From the NCBI GenBank assembly GCA_019639135.1, contig JAHBSL010000003.1, positions 1 to 64,000 of the forward strand: a stretch of 64,000 bases of DNA. The letters are read 5' to 3'. Shown here piece after piece: positions 34,288-45,100 of the stretch. This DNA is from Acidobacteriota bacterium (GTDB taxonomy: Bacteria > Acidobacteriota > Blastocatellia > Pyrinomonadales > Pyrinomonadaceae). The notes beneath the pieces were generated by a model. The model made no database searches, was not told the origin of the DNA, and saw only the letters and a program-made list of their open reading frames with translations. The position numbers were made by a program, and so were the translations under genes. Numbering within the stretch: position 1 is the first letter of the stretch; every line of letters begins with the position of its first letter.

Positions 34288-36474
34288 CTAGTTTGGGGGG
34301 TTAGCAATTTCTCCGACCAGCTCAAAGGTAACAAACTGGGAGGCTAAACGTCGATTCTTATTCGAGATCTTCTCAGTTGCAACGATCTGCAGTGCGTATT
34401 CTCCTGGTTCCAAAGCAGTACCGAGGTTTAATGTGCCAGAGAAACCGAAAGAGCCAGGCTCTCCCGGCATCGCCGAGTCAGGCGTTTGGGGCTTGCTTTC
34501 AAATACTAGTTTAGAATCGCGAAACACACGAGCTCTGAAGCTGACATTCTCAGCCTTGCTCCTAACGTTCAACAACTTACCGCCATAGTTCAGAACACTG
34601 CCGACGGTGAACCGCCGTATCGCGGTATCACCGATCGGATCGGTGACGACCGATGTGTCAGATCGTTCGTGAACTGCCTGCCACTGCTCAAAGCTCATTG
34701 ATTCAAGGGCGATGCCGGATATTGTAAGATTTTTCTTCTTCAGATTCGGAACTTCGACGAAAATATTAGCGGAGCCGAGTTTTTCCGTTGCAGGGTCTCG
34801 TATTGCGATCCGCATCTGATATGGTCCCGGCTTTTTCATCGCAAACACAAAGTCGAACGTTATCCCGGTCCTTAGAATCTCGTTGTAAGAGGTCTCGCTG
34901 AGTGAAATGGTGAGCGACCGATCAAACTGGTCAGCCACGATGCCATTGTCGCCAAAAGCAACGGCGAGCAGTTCAAGTACGACCTGCCACTTGCCGTCTG
35001 AGTCTTTCTTGAAAGTTAGTCCGTCAGCATCGACGTGAATGAATGAGCGAATGTACGGACCGATCTTGGCTTCCGAGTTAAAAATCGCGTTATACCGAAC
35101 ACTGATGTCATTGATACCAAAGGGTGACGTTAGAGCGTTTGCGAGCTGCTTGTCGCGCGTGCTTCCAAGTCCGGGTCTGGAAATTTCGCGGTCATCCACA
35201 CCGAAGAAGCCGCTACGATACCGAACCAGGAGGTCCGGCCGAGTAACGCTAACATCAAGTCGGTTGAAACGCCGCGTTTTGGGGTCAAAGGTGTCACCAT
35301 CCGGTTCATACGAAACCAAATAGTAACTCTGATCTTCAAGTATCTTACGAATACCCCAACCGAGATCGTTGTTGTTACGTATCGAAGTTCCGCCGGTCTC
35401 CTCGGCAAGCACCGCGAGGCCGCTTTGAGTATTAAAAAGCTGCGACGAGCGCTGGTTCAGCCTGCTTCGGATCTCCTGTGGGGAGAGTCCGTTCGCGTTG
35501 TCAGACGCATCGAAACCGACTGCCTGCAATCCACGAGCATCAAGTGTATGGATAACAACCGCTGCTCGATTTGCTCGGTCAACCAACGTTCGAAGCGCTG
35601 AATTGATCCCCGCGGTGTCTTGTATTCCGTCCTTTGAGGTTTCGGTCAGGGCAAATCCGTCGGATAATAATAGTATGGACTTCCGCCCCGGAAGCGCTGA
35701 CATTCCGTTGACGACGAATGTAACGGCACCTAAGCTACCCGTGGCAAACAGGTTTGCCCGAAACTGTTGATCGCCGCGAACAAGGTCAGCCTCGGAATCT
35801 AGCAGTTCATCGCTGATGTCCGCTCCATTGGCGGCCGCCTGTTCAAGTGCGGTTGCCTCGATCGGAGCAAAAGCCGAAACTCCGCCACTCCCCAATGGAT
35901 TCCATTTGATCTTGTCGATTGCTGCGAGCAGCATTCGCTTATCGGTAGTGAACTGCTGCAGTGCCCCCATTCCGCCCGCGGTACGGATTATCGCGACAAG
36001 GTCGCCCTGCTGCATCTGTTCCTTAACGAACTTGGTAAGCGCTCGACGAACCTGATAAACACTCTCAAATGAAAGCGTGAGGTCATCAACGACCACGGCG
36101 ATCGTTCTCTGGATGTTCTCAGGCCGTATGGGCTCTGGAGGAACAGGAGCCCCGTCTTCGGGTGCCGGTGCTGCATTCTCGGTCCTTTCACGAATAGCGG
36201 AGACGAACGTCAGTCCAGTCACCTTCTGTCGGCGCCCATTCTCAAATACCTCAAACTCTTCCGGCTTGAGGTCGTTAACGATCCTGCCTTTCCGGTCGGT
36301 TACGGTTACATCTATGCGAATCAATTCAGTCGAGATCCTTACCACGTCTTCACGACTCGTGTCACTTGGTGGGGAAGGTCGGGCAACCGGTATCTGGGCG
36401 TGAGCGACAGAGAATTCAATCGTGATCAAGAACGCAACAAGCGCCAAAATCTTAGGTGGGGGTATCTTGTGCAT
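34288..36474 (-). CDS. VWFA-related secreted protein (acidobacterial TIGR03436 type)
   Basis: 728 residues with a signal peptide (ILALVAFLITIEFSVAHAQ). An N-terminal segment containing RIDVTVTDRKGRIVNDLKPEEFEVFENG leads into a von Willebrand factor A domain with a MIDAS-like serine pattern (ILLLSDGFALTETSKDG). This layout is the acidobacterium-specific VWFA-related family. The C-terminal 300 residues are beta-rich. The function is not known; an adhesive or matrix role is inferred from the fold. Its promoter region is shared with the divergent transglycosylase gene. Confidence 0.88.
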   Translation of the reverse strand: MHKIPPPKILALVAFLITIEFSVAHAQIPVARPSPPSDTSREDVVRISTELIRIDVTVTDRKGRIVNDLKPEEFEVFENGRRQKVTGLTFVSAIRERTENAAPAPEDGAPVPPEPIRPENIQRTIAVVVDDLTLSFESVYQVRRALTKFVKEQMQQGDLVAIIRTAGGMGALQQFTTDKRMLLAAIDKIKWNPLGSGGVSAFAPIEATALEQAAANGADISDELLDSEADLVRGDQQFRANLFATGSLGAVTFVVNGMSALPGRKSILLLSDGFALTETSKDGIQDTAGINSALRTLVDRANRAAVVIHTLDARGLQAVGFDASDNANGLSPQEIRSRLNQRSSQLFNTQSGLAVLAEETGGTSIRNNNDLGWGIRKILEDQSYYLVSYEPDGDTFDPKTRRFNRLDVSVTRPDLLVRYRSGFFGVDDREISRPGLGSTRDKQLANALTSPFGINDISVRYNAIFNSEAKIGPYIRSFIHVDADGLTFKKDSDGKWQVVLELLAVAFGDNGIVADQFDRSLTISLSETSYNEILRTGITFDFVFAMKKPGPYQMRIAIRDPATEKLGSANIFVEVPNLKKKNLTISGIALESMSFEQWQAVHERSDTSVVTDPIGDTAIRRFTVGSVLNYGGKLLNVRSKAENVSFRARVFRDSKLVFESKPQTPDSAMPGEPGSFGFSGTLNLGTALEPGEYALQIVATEKISNKNRRLASQFVTFELVGEIANPPN

Positions 36475-36597
36475 ATTTCTTATCTCCGCGTTTATTTATG
36501 ATACGCTTTCTATTAATTTAATGGAAGAAAATTTTGTTCGTTGACAAATTACGTGCTCATGTTTTGCATCATATCTTCTCTTCGGGAGTCTGTATAA

Positions 36598-38910
36598 ATG
36601 TCACTAAAGCCAGTAGCCTTAATCAGCGCGTTGACCATCCTTCTTGTCTTGCTAACGCTTAGTTGTTCGGCGCAGCCGATGGCGGAGGCGGACGCTTTGC
36701 GTCAGCTTCGTGAACTGACGAAGGGAGGCAGGATGCCGACCGAAGCGGTCGTCGAGGAGATCGAACGGAGCTTTCGCGGAACGCAGACGGGAGCACTTGC
36801 TCGCCTGCTCCGGGCAAGGGTGCGGTTTGAGAATAAGGACTTTCGCGGTGCGGGCGTCGTGCTCAATTCCGATGAGTTCGAACGGCTTACGAAGGTCGCC
36901 GATTACGTCCTTTGGCTGCGGGCCCGCTCGCATCAGGGGACGGGCGACCATGCCGCGGCGATGGCCGACCTCGAACGGCTCATCTCTTCGCATCCGACCT
37001 CGCTTCGCGTCGCCGATGCACGGCTGCTCTGGGCCGAATCGGCAATGGCATCGGGACGTGCCGCCGATATTCCTGCATTTCTTGAACCGCTGAACAAGGC
37101 GAACGACGCCGACGCACTGCTTGCGACCGCAAAAGCCCTTGAGGCCGCCCGCAAGCCGGATGACGCGGCCAACTATTACAAAAAGGCCTTTCTCTACGGC
37201 GGCACCGGCACCGCCGGCAAGGAGGCCGAGGCGAAGCTCAAGGCCCTCAATATCGATCCCTTCGCGGACGCAACCGCCGAGGCGCTCAAGGTCCGTGCCG
37301 ACCGCTTGCTGGCGATGGGGGCGGCGACCACGGCCTATGATTCATACACGAGTTTGATCGAGCGATTCCCCGGCGATGTCACGCCCGAGATCCATCTAAG
37401 CCGCATCTCGGCCGCCAACCGGATGGGCGACGCCGCAAAGGCACAGGCCTCTTTTGATGCCATCCCGACCGCGATGCCCGGCCGCGACCAGGCATATCGC
37501 GACCTGATCAACGCCTACGCAAAATCAAAACTCTGGCCGCGGGCTCGCGCCGCCGCCGACGAGATGCGGCGAGCCTATCCGCAGAGCCCGCTGACGGTCA
37601 AGGCGTGGGTCGAGGCCGGCTATGCCGCCCGCGATGCAAAGAACAAAGGCGAGGAGAATTTCTTCCTGCGAACGGCTCTGACCGCGTATCCGCAAGCGGT
37701 CGAGGTCGCGGGTGCTCAGTTCGAACTCGCCTGGCTCGAGCACGAGGCCGGCAACCAAGCACGTGCCGCCGATATGCTGATCGAGCACCTCGCCCGCTAC
37801 GCCGCGCGCGATTCCTCGAACCGCGGCCGTGCCGGATATTGGGCGGCGAGAAATGCCGAACGTGCCGGCCGGATCGCCGAGGCATGTACGCTTTACGACG
37901 CTCTCGTTTACCGCTACAACGCCAATTGGTACGGCCACATCGGCTTTGAACGCCTGACCGCACTCCGCGGCCGCGGGCAGTGCCAGTCGCCGGTAAGCTT
38001 CCCGGCAGATTCGCTCGTCCCTCAGGCGGCGGCGAATCTGAAAAGCATCACCGTAGCACCGGAAACCGCCGGTGCCGCCGAGCTTGAACGCGCCGAAAAG
38101 AGCGACGAACTAAGCTCGGTCGGGCTTTTCGATTGGGCCATCGAGGAGTTGAAAGAAGCTCAAAAGACGGCGCAGAATTCGCCGAAGATCAACCTCTCGC
38201 TGGCCAAGCACCACCAGATGAAGTTTGACAACGTCTCGGCCTTGCTTGCCCTTGCGAAGAGCTATCCGGACTACGCGCAGATGTTTCCGGAGGAAATGGG
38301 CCGCGAGGAATGGGAGATCTTCTACCCGCACATGGCCTGGGACCAGATCGCGAAATGGTCGCGGGCGAGAAACCTCGACATATATAAAGTAGCTGGGCTG
38401 ATCCGTCAGGAATCGGTCTTCAATCCGTCCGCCCGCTCCTCGGCAAACGCCTACGGGCTGATGCAGCTACTGCTGCCGACCGCCCAGCAGACCGCCCGAA
38501 AGTTCGGCTCGGCCTTGCCCGTGCGGACGGCCGCGGACCTCTTCAACCCGGCACTCAACATCGAGCTCGGCACCGCCTATATGCGCGAACAGCTCGACCG
38601 CTACGGCCGCATCGAGTACATGGCCGTCGCCTACAATGCCGGCCCCGGCCGCGTCGTCACCTGGCGTCGCACTTTGCCGATGGAGATGGACGAATTCGTC
38701 GAGGCGATCCCCTTCCGCGAGACCCGCGGCTACGTCCAGGGCATCATCCGCAATACCGCCCAATACCGCCGGCTATATGACGAGAACGGCAACTTCAAAC
38801 CGAACGTCGGCACCCGCCCCGTCCGCGCCGCCATCGACACCAAACCCGCCGCCGACCTCGCCCGCGAATTCCCGGAGGTGCGCCTCGGCGATTCTCCGGC
38901 AGGCGAATAG
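36598..38910 (+). CDS. Soluble lytic murein transglycosylase (Slt70-like)
   Basis: Cleaves peptidoglycan glycan strands with formation of 1,6-anhydro-MurNAc ends, in the periplasm. The 770 residues have an N-terminal signal (ALISALTILLVLLTLSCSA; cleavage by lipoprotein signal peptidase is possible but the box is not canonical), a long helical TPR-like superhelix (about residues 40-590), and a C-terminal SLT domain. The catalytic Glu605 is in IRQESVFNPSARS, followed by NAYGLMQLL and YNAGPGRV. The gene ends in a clear terminator. Confidence 0.93.
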   Translation: MSLKPVALISALTILLVLLTLSCSAQPMAEADALRQLRELTKGGRMPTEAVVEEIERSFRGTQTGALARLLRARVRFENKDFRGAGVVLNSDEFERLTKVADYVLWLRARSHQGTGDHAAAMADLERLISSHPTSLRVADARLLWAESAMASGRAADIPAFLEPLNKANDADALLATAKALEAARKPDDAANYYKKAFLYGGTGTAGKEAEAKLKALNIDPFADATAEALKVRADRLLAMGAATTAYDSYTSLIERFPGDVTPEIHLSRISAANRMGDAAKAQASFDAIPTAMPGRDQAYRDLINAYAKSKLWPRARAAADEMRRAYPQSPLTVKAWVEAGYAARDAKNKGEENFFLRTALTAYPQAVEVAGAQFELAWLEHEAGNQARAADMLIEHLARYAARDSSNRGRAGYWAARNAERAGRIAEACTLYDALVYRYNANWYGHIGFERLTALRGRGQCQSPVSFPADSLVPQAAANLKSITVAPETAGAAELERAEKSDELSSVGLFDWAIEELKEAQKTAQNSPKINLSLAKHHQMKFDNVSALLALAKSYPDYAQMFPEEMGREEWEIFYPHMAWDQIAKWSRARNLDIYKVAGLIRQESVFNPSARSSANAYGLMQLLLPTAQQTARKFGSALPVRTAADLFNPALNIELGTAYMREQLDRYGRIEYMAVAYNAGPGRVVTWRRTLPMEMDEFVEAIPFRETRGYVQGIIRNTAQYRRLYDENGNFKPNVGTRPVRAAIDTKPAADLAREFPEVRLGDSPAGE

Positions 38911-38931
38911 TAAGAAGGCGAGGTAACTGTG

Positions 38932-38966
38932 AATGCGGCTTCGGCGAACGTCGTGGCCGCATTTTT
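38932..38966 (+). terminator. Intrinsic terminator after the lytic transglycosylase gene
   Basis: AATGCGGC at 38932-38939 pairs with GCCGCATT at 38956-38963 and is followed by a run of T to 38966. Confidence 0.8.
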
Positions 38967-39114
38967 CGTTTCGAGAAAAGTTTCCCGGCCTCCGATGCAA
39001 CCATTAAGAAAACTCACCGCATCACAGGGCACAGATAAGCAGGCCTTCACTTTCTGAACGGGCCGGCGGCTCGTCCGCCGATCTCACTTTACTGAAAAAT
39101 CTGAGGTAGTTTCT

Positions 39115-42100
39115 ATGCGCGTGACGCTCTTCCCCGTACTCGTAGTGTGCCTTTTGTGCGCTTTTTCCGCCGCCGGCCAGAACGTGATCGAACCGATCTC
39201 GACCGCCGCCGTGCATGACGGCAAGATAATTGCCGAGCTGGTCGTTGAAAGCCCAGCCGGCCGCAGCGTTGAGGCTTGGGCCGAGTTGCTTGACCAACGC
39301 GGAGCCGTTCAAAGTTCAAGCTCCGCTCGCCTGCAGCCCTTGTCGGCCGGCAGGCAAAAGGTCGTGTTCGAGTTCCCGCTAGCGATCAAGCAAAGCAGCG
39401 AGAACAGCGACATCACGTGGTACCGCCTCCACTACAAGATCGGCGATGCGACCGGAATAATTTCGCTTTCACAGATGATCGCTGACCTCTTTGAACTGCG
39501 GATCATTGCCGCTGAAAGGGTTGCAGCGGGAATGAACTACAGGGTCCGCGTCAGGTCGCTGCACCCCTTCACAGGCCAACCGGCGGCGGGCGTCGGCATT
39601 TCGACAAAGATCGTACTAGATCTAAAGACCGAGGAAGATCGGCAGCTTGAGATCTCCGGGACTGGCATGACCAACGCCGATGGGTTTGCTGTGCTCGACT
39701 TCACCGTTCCACCTGAGGCGATGCTTGACGGCGATGGCGAAGTTTACGTTACGGGCTACAAGAACGGCATCGTGCGTGAGGCCCAAGAGGACATTGGAGC
39801 CCTAACCGACGATATCCAGATCCTGACAATAACAGACAAGCCTATCTATCAGCCTGAGCAGACCGTCAACATTCGTGGCATTCTGCTCAAGGGCGGCGAA
39901 GCAAAGACCGTCCTTGGAAACAGCGTGGCTGAGTTTCGCATCACGGACGAGGACGACACGCTTCTTTTCCGGGAGAAGGTCGAATCTTCGCCGTTCGGCA
40001 TCGTCTCCGCCGCGTGGCAGATACCGGCGGGCGTACGGCTCGGCGACTATCGTATCGAGATCCGCGATGGATCAGGCGAGACGCTCGCGAGCGAGCGTGT
40101 AAAGGTGACCCGATACGACCTGCCTAACTTTGTGGTAAATGCAAAGGCCGAAAAGGCCTATTACCTGCCAAAAGACAAAAAGATCGAGGTCGAAGTGAAA
40201 GCCGATTACCTTTTCGGAAAGCCGGTACAAAAGGGGAAGGTGCGCATCGTAGAAGAAAAAAGCCGCGAGTGGAACTGGCGAGAGCAAAAGTATGAGACCG
40301 ACGAGGGACAGGTGCGCGAAGGCGAGCTCGATGCTGAGGGCAGGTTCAAGGTGAAGTTCGACCAGACGGTCGAGTTCGACGACGACGAGGACGATTGGCC
40401 AAGGTACCGGGACATCAAATTTGCGGCCTACGTTACTGATGCCTCGACGAACCGGACCGAACAGCGGCGGTTTGACGTCCGGGTCTCGCGAGAGCCGATC
40501 CACGTTTACTTCGTCGGCAATGCGTGGAACGTCCCGCCCGGACTGCCGATCGAGGGCTACATTTCCACGTTCTACGCAGATGGGACCCCGGCCGAGTGCG
40601 AGATCGAGATACTTGCGAGTCCAGATGACAAGAACCGCTATCGCCCGGTCGGCGTGATGAAGACAAACTCATACGGAGCCGGAAAGCTATCGTTGCGTCG
40701 GCCAAATGTCGGTGGCTCAGAGCATTACGTCGATCTCCGCTTCAAAGCCCGCGACAGCTCCGGCAAAACCGGAACGCTCTTCGAACGCGAGATCAGCTTC
40801 GATGATGATGACAACTACATCCGAATCACGCCTGACAAGGCCATCTACAAGCCGGGAGACGAGATCGACATCCGTGTTGAGACAAGCATCAAGCGCGGAA
40901 TGGCATACGTCGATGTCGTACGGGGCCTGTCGGTCGTCGATTCGCGGTTTGTGCAGATTAAAGACGGTCGCGGCAGACTGCGCATCCCGTACCGAACGGC
41001 GTTCAAGGGCGTACTGACGCTCGCCGCGTTCATCGAGGATCCGGACGATACCAACGAGTTGGCCGGGACGGCTAGAGGCATCATCTTTCCGGCCCGCCAG
41101 GGCATCAATGTTGAGGCGAGTTTTGATAAAGCCCAATATAAACCGAACGAAGACGTAAAGTTGGATATTGACGTTAAGGACATCGGCGGAAATGCGCTTG
41201 AAAGTGCGCTCGGCGTCGTCGTGGTTGACCGTGCTGTTGAAGAACGCGCGAGAACTGATGCCGAGTTCGGCGGCGTGTTCAGCAAGTTTGGCGGTTGGCT
41301 CGGCTACGGCCCCGGCTTCGGCTCGGTGAACATAAAAGACATCAATGAACTCGACCTCAGAAGGCCAATATCTCCGGAACTTCAACTGGTCGCCGAGGTT
41401 ATCCTTCACGATGCCTATTACGATCCGAATGTGTTTCGCAGCAAGAGTTTCTATGACGAGCCCGGCAGGGTCTTCGCAGGCTGGATACGGGAACAATTCG
41501 TTCCGATAGAAGATGCGCTGAGGGACGCTTACGAAAAGCGGAATTATCTGCACCCGACCGACGACGCAGGGCTCCGTAGTATCCTTGGCGGAAATGGACT
41601 CGACGTCGATACCTTTCGCGACCCGTGGGGTGTCAATTACAGAACGAGTTTCACAATCGATCAGAAGCAGAATGTTTTGACCTTCACCTCGGCCGGCCCT
41701 GACAAGGCATTTGAAACAAACGACGATTTTGTCGCCTTTAGACGGGGATTCGAGTATTTCACGCCGACTGGTAAGCAGATGGATGCTGCCGTTCAGGCCT
41801 ACTTCGACCGAACCGGTGACCACCTACGGAGCGAGCAGGCAATATACGACACCATGGGCGTTCCCGAACTTCGCGACCGATGGGGCAATCCGTACCGATT
41901 CGTCTTCGAGACCGAAGGCCGCTGGATGAAGATCAGCGTTCGAAGTGCCGGCAGAAACGGAAAGTTCGACGACCGCAGATACGGCGACGACTTCATCGTT
42001 TGGCAGAACAGGGTCGATTACTTTGCCCCTATCGAAAAGCGGATATCAGAGGCGCAGATGCGCGTAAGATCCGTACCAATGAACGAAGCGGAGCTGAAGG

Positions 42101-45100
42101 CCCAACTTGCCGCCGCGGGTATCATATTTGACGAACTTCGCGACGGGGCGGGGAAGCCGCTCTATGTGACGGCAGTAAGAACCTCACGTTTCTGGGACAG
42201 GGTGACTGTTGAAAATGTGCAGAAGCATGGCGAAAAAGGCTATGTCGAGCGCCGAACCGTAACACCCGTAACCCAGGAGATAATGCAGTTCACGATCCGC
42301 GGTAACGGACGCGACGGGATCCGCGGTAACTGGGACGACGTCACTCTTATGCAGTTCGTCCATGTGCTTTCGGAACGGGCCAAGGACGACCCGCAGCCGG
42401 TGCCGGTAATGCGGCCGGCATCTTACTTGCCGACAATGGCCTACAGTACCGGCTCGATCGCCGGAACAGTTACGGACTCGACCGGTGCAGTGCTCCCGGG
42501 AGCAAAGGTCACGGCAACTAACGATGTGACCAAGGTCGACCGCGCGGATACGACCAACGCAAACGGCTCATACTTTTTGTCCGGCTTGCCCGCGGGCACA
42601 TACACGCTGAAGGTGACCGCGATGGGTTTCAAGGACACGGTGATCAGCGCCGTTGCCGTGACCGCAAATTCGACTACAAGAGCAAACGTATCGTTGGAGG
42701 TCGGCGACGTCAGCATGACTGTCGAAGTTGTTTCGGCATCGGAAACGTTGATCAGCACGACGGACGCGTCCATATCAAACTCCGTAACAAGCCGCCAGAT
42801 CCTTGGGCTTCCCCGGGCCGCGAACTTCCAGTCGCTGCTCAAGCTCACGCCCGGTGCTGCGGACCAACAGAGACAGGGTGAAGCACCGGTCGAAGGCGAC
42901 CGCGAAAGCGAGCAGGTCTTCACCATCGATGGGAAGGAGTACGTAAAGGACGAGAACGGAAAGCTCGTTCCCTACCAGCCGAAGGCGACGCCGAGGCTGC
43001 GGGAATACTTTCCGGAAACGCTTCTCTGGAGCCCGGAGGTCATGACCGACAAGGACGGAAAGGCATCGATTCGGTTCCGGATGGCGGACAACATCACAAC
43101 ATGGAAAATGTACACCATCGCATCGACGAAAGACGGCAAGATCGGCACGGCGGAAAAAGAGGTCGCCGCGTTCCAGTCGTTCTTTGTCGATCTTGACCCG
43201 CCGAAGTTCCTGACCGACGGCGACGAGATCCATCTGCCGACGCAGGTGCGGAACTACACGGACGCAAAGCAAAAAGTGGACGTGACGATGGCAAAGGCCG
43301 ACTGGTTCTCATTCCTCGATGCCGACAAGAAAGAGGTCGAGGTCGCCTCGGGCGAAACGCAGAACGCGGTCTTCGGGTTCAAGGCAGCCATGCCCATCAA
43401 GGACGGACGCCAGCGCGTTACGGCGATGGCCGAGACGGATTCGGACGCGATCGAAAAGCCGGTCACAGTACGGCCCGACGGACGAGAGGTCGTCGCGACC
43501 GATTCGCGATACTTAACGGGGTCAGACCGCATCGACGTCAACTTCCCGGCCAACTCGCTGCCCAACGCACGATCGGCATCGTTGAAGATCTACCCGAACC
43601 TGATGGCACACGTTGCGGAATCGGTCGAGGGCCTGCTGATGCGGCCATACGGCTGCGGCGAACAGACGATCTCATCGACGTACCCGAACCTTATGATCCT
43701 AAAGTTCGCGGGCAATGGAAGCTCACGCCGAATCCCTGCCGCGACCGAGCGCAGGGCGATGAAGCACCTCCAATCGGGGTACGACCGGCTCCTCGGTTAT
43801 CAAAGCGCCGACGGCGGCTTCATGTACTGGGGCGGCCGTGGCACATCGGACCTCGCTTTGACAGCATATGCCCTGCGGTTCCTTTCTGACGCGGCGGGCT
43901 TTGTGCCGATCGATCCGGATGTGGTCAGGAAAGCCGAGGCATATCTCGTCAGCCAGCAGCGTGCCGACGGAAGCTGGAACACGAAACATCAGTGGGAACA
44001 AGGCGAAGACCGGAAGCGGGCAAAGATGCTGACGAGCTATGTTTCGCGAACGCTGGCGATGCTCCAGGCCGCTAGGAATGACAAAAAAGATTCGGCGATG
44101 TCCGCGGCTCTAACGAAGGCACTCGGATATCTAAGGAACCGCAACCTTGAGATCGACGATCCATACAGCCTCGCGCTGCTCGGGCTTGCGGCACACGACG
44201 CGGACGAAGCGGAGATCGCGAGCGCCGTAACGGAAAAACTCGCCGTCATGGGAATCGAAGAGAACAACGGCACATACTGGAATCTTGAATCGAACACGGC
44301 ATTCAACGGCTGGGGAACCGCAGGGCGGATCGAAACGACGGCACTCGTCACGCAACTGCTGTTGAAACAGAACGCAGGTCGCAAATATGACGACCTGCTA
44401 GGCCGTGCGATGATCTTCCTGCTCCGCAATAAAGACCGCTACGGTGTATGGTATTCGACACAAACGACCATAAATGTGCTCGATACCTTTGTTGCATCCT
44501 TGTCGGAAGATGGCGGCGGGACACAAACGGTCGATGTGATATTGAACGGCGAGCGGATAGAACGCATCGAGATCGGCCCGGATAAACTCGACCAGATCGT
44601 GATCGGCCTGAACGACAGGCTCGGCGAGCAGAATGTGATCGAGCTTCGCAGTTCGGACCGCACGCCGCTGATGGCTCAGGCAGTTTCTACGCACTACATC
44701 GGATGGCAGGACGCGGACGCGAGTGGCCGGACGGTGAACCAATCGCGTGCCCTTGAACTGGATTACAAATGCGACCGGACGGACGCCGCAATAATGCAGG
44801 AAGTTTCGTGCTCGGTCTCCGCCGAACGCGTCGGCTTCCGCGGTTACGGAATGCTGCTGGCGGAGATCGGCACGCCCCCGGGAGCGGACGTAAGCCGCGA
44901 ATCGCTAGAGGCCGCACTCGATGCCGACTGGAGCATTTCGAAATACGAGGTGCTGCCCGACCGGATCATCGTTTACATGTGGGCAAAGGCAGGCGGGACG
45001 AAGTTCAACTTTAAGTTCAAGCCGCGGTACGGCATCAATGCCCAAACGCCGGCCTCGATCGTTTACGACTATTACAACCCCGAAGCACAGGCGGTGAACG

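Noticed and set aside
34288..36474. Outer-membrane TonB receptor
   Set aside because: It has a VWFA-like fold and no plug or barrel signature.
36541..36575. Promoter for the lytic transglycosylase
   Set aside because: There is an exact TTGACA at 36541-36546, but no acceptable -10 hexamer 16-18 bases later.
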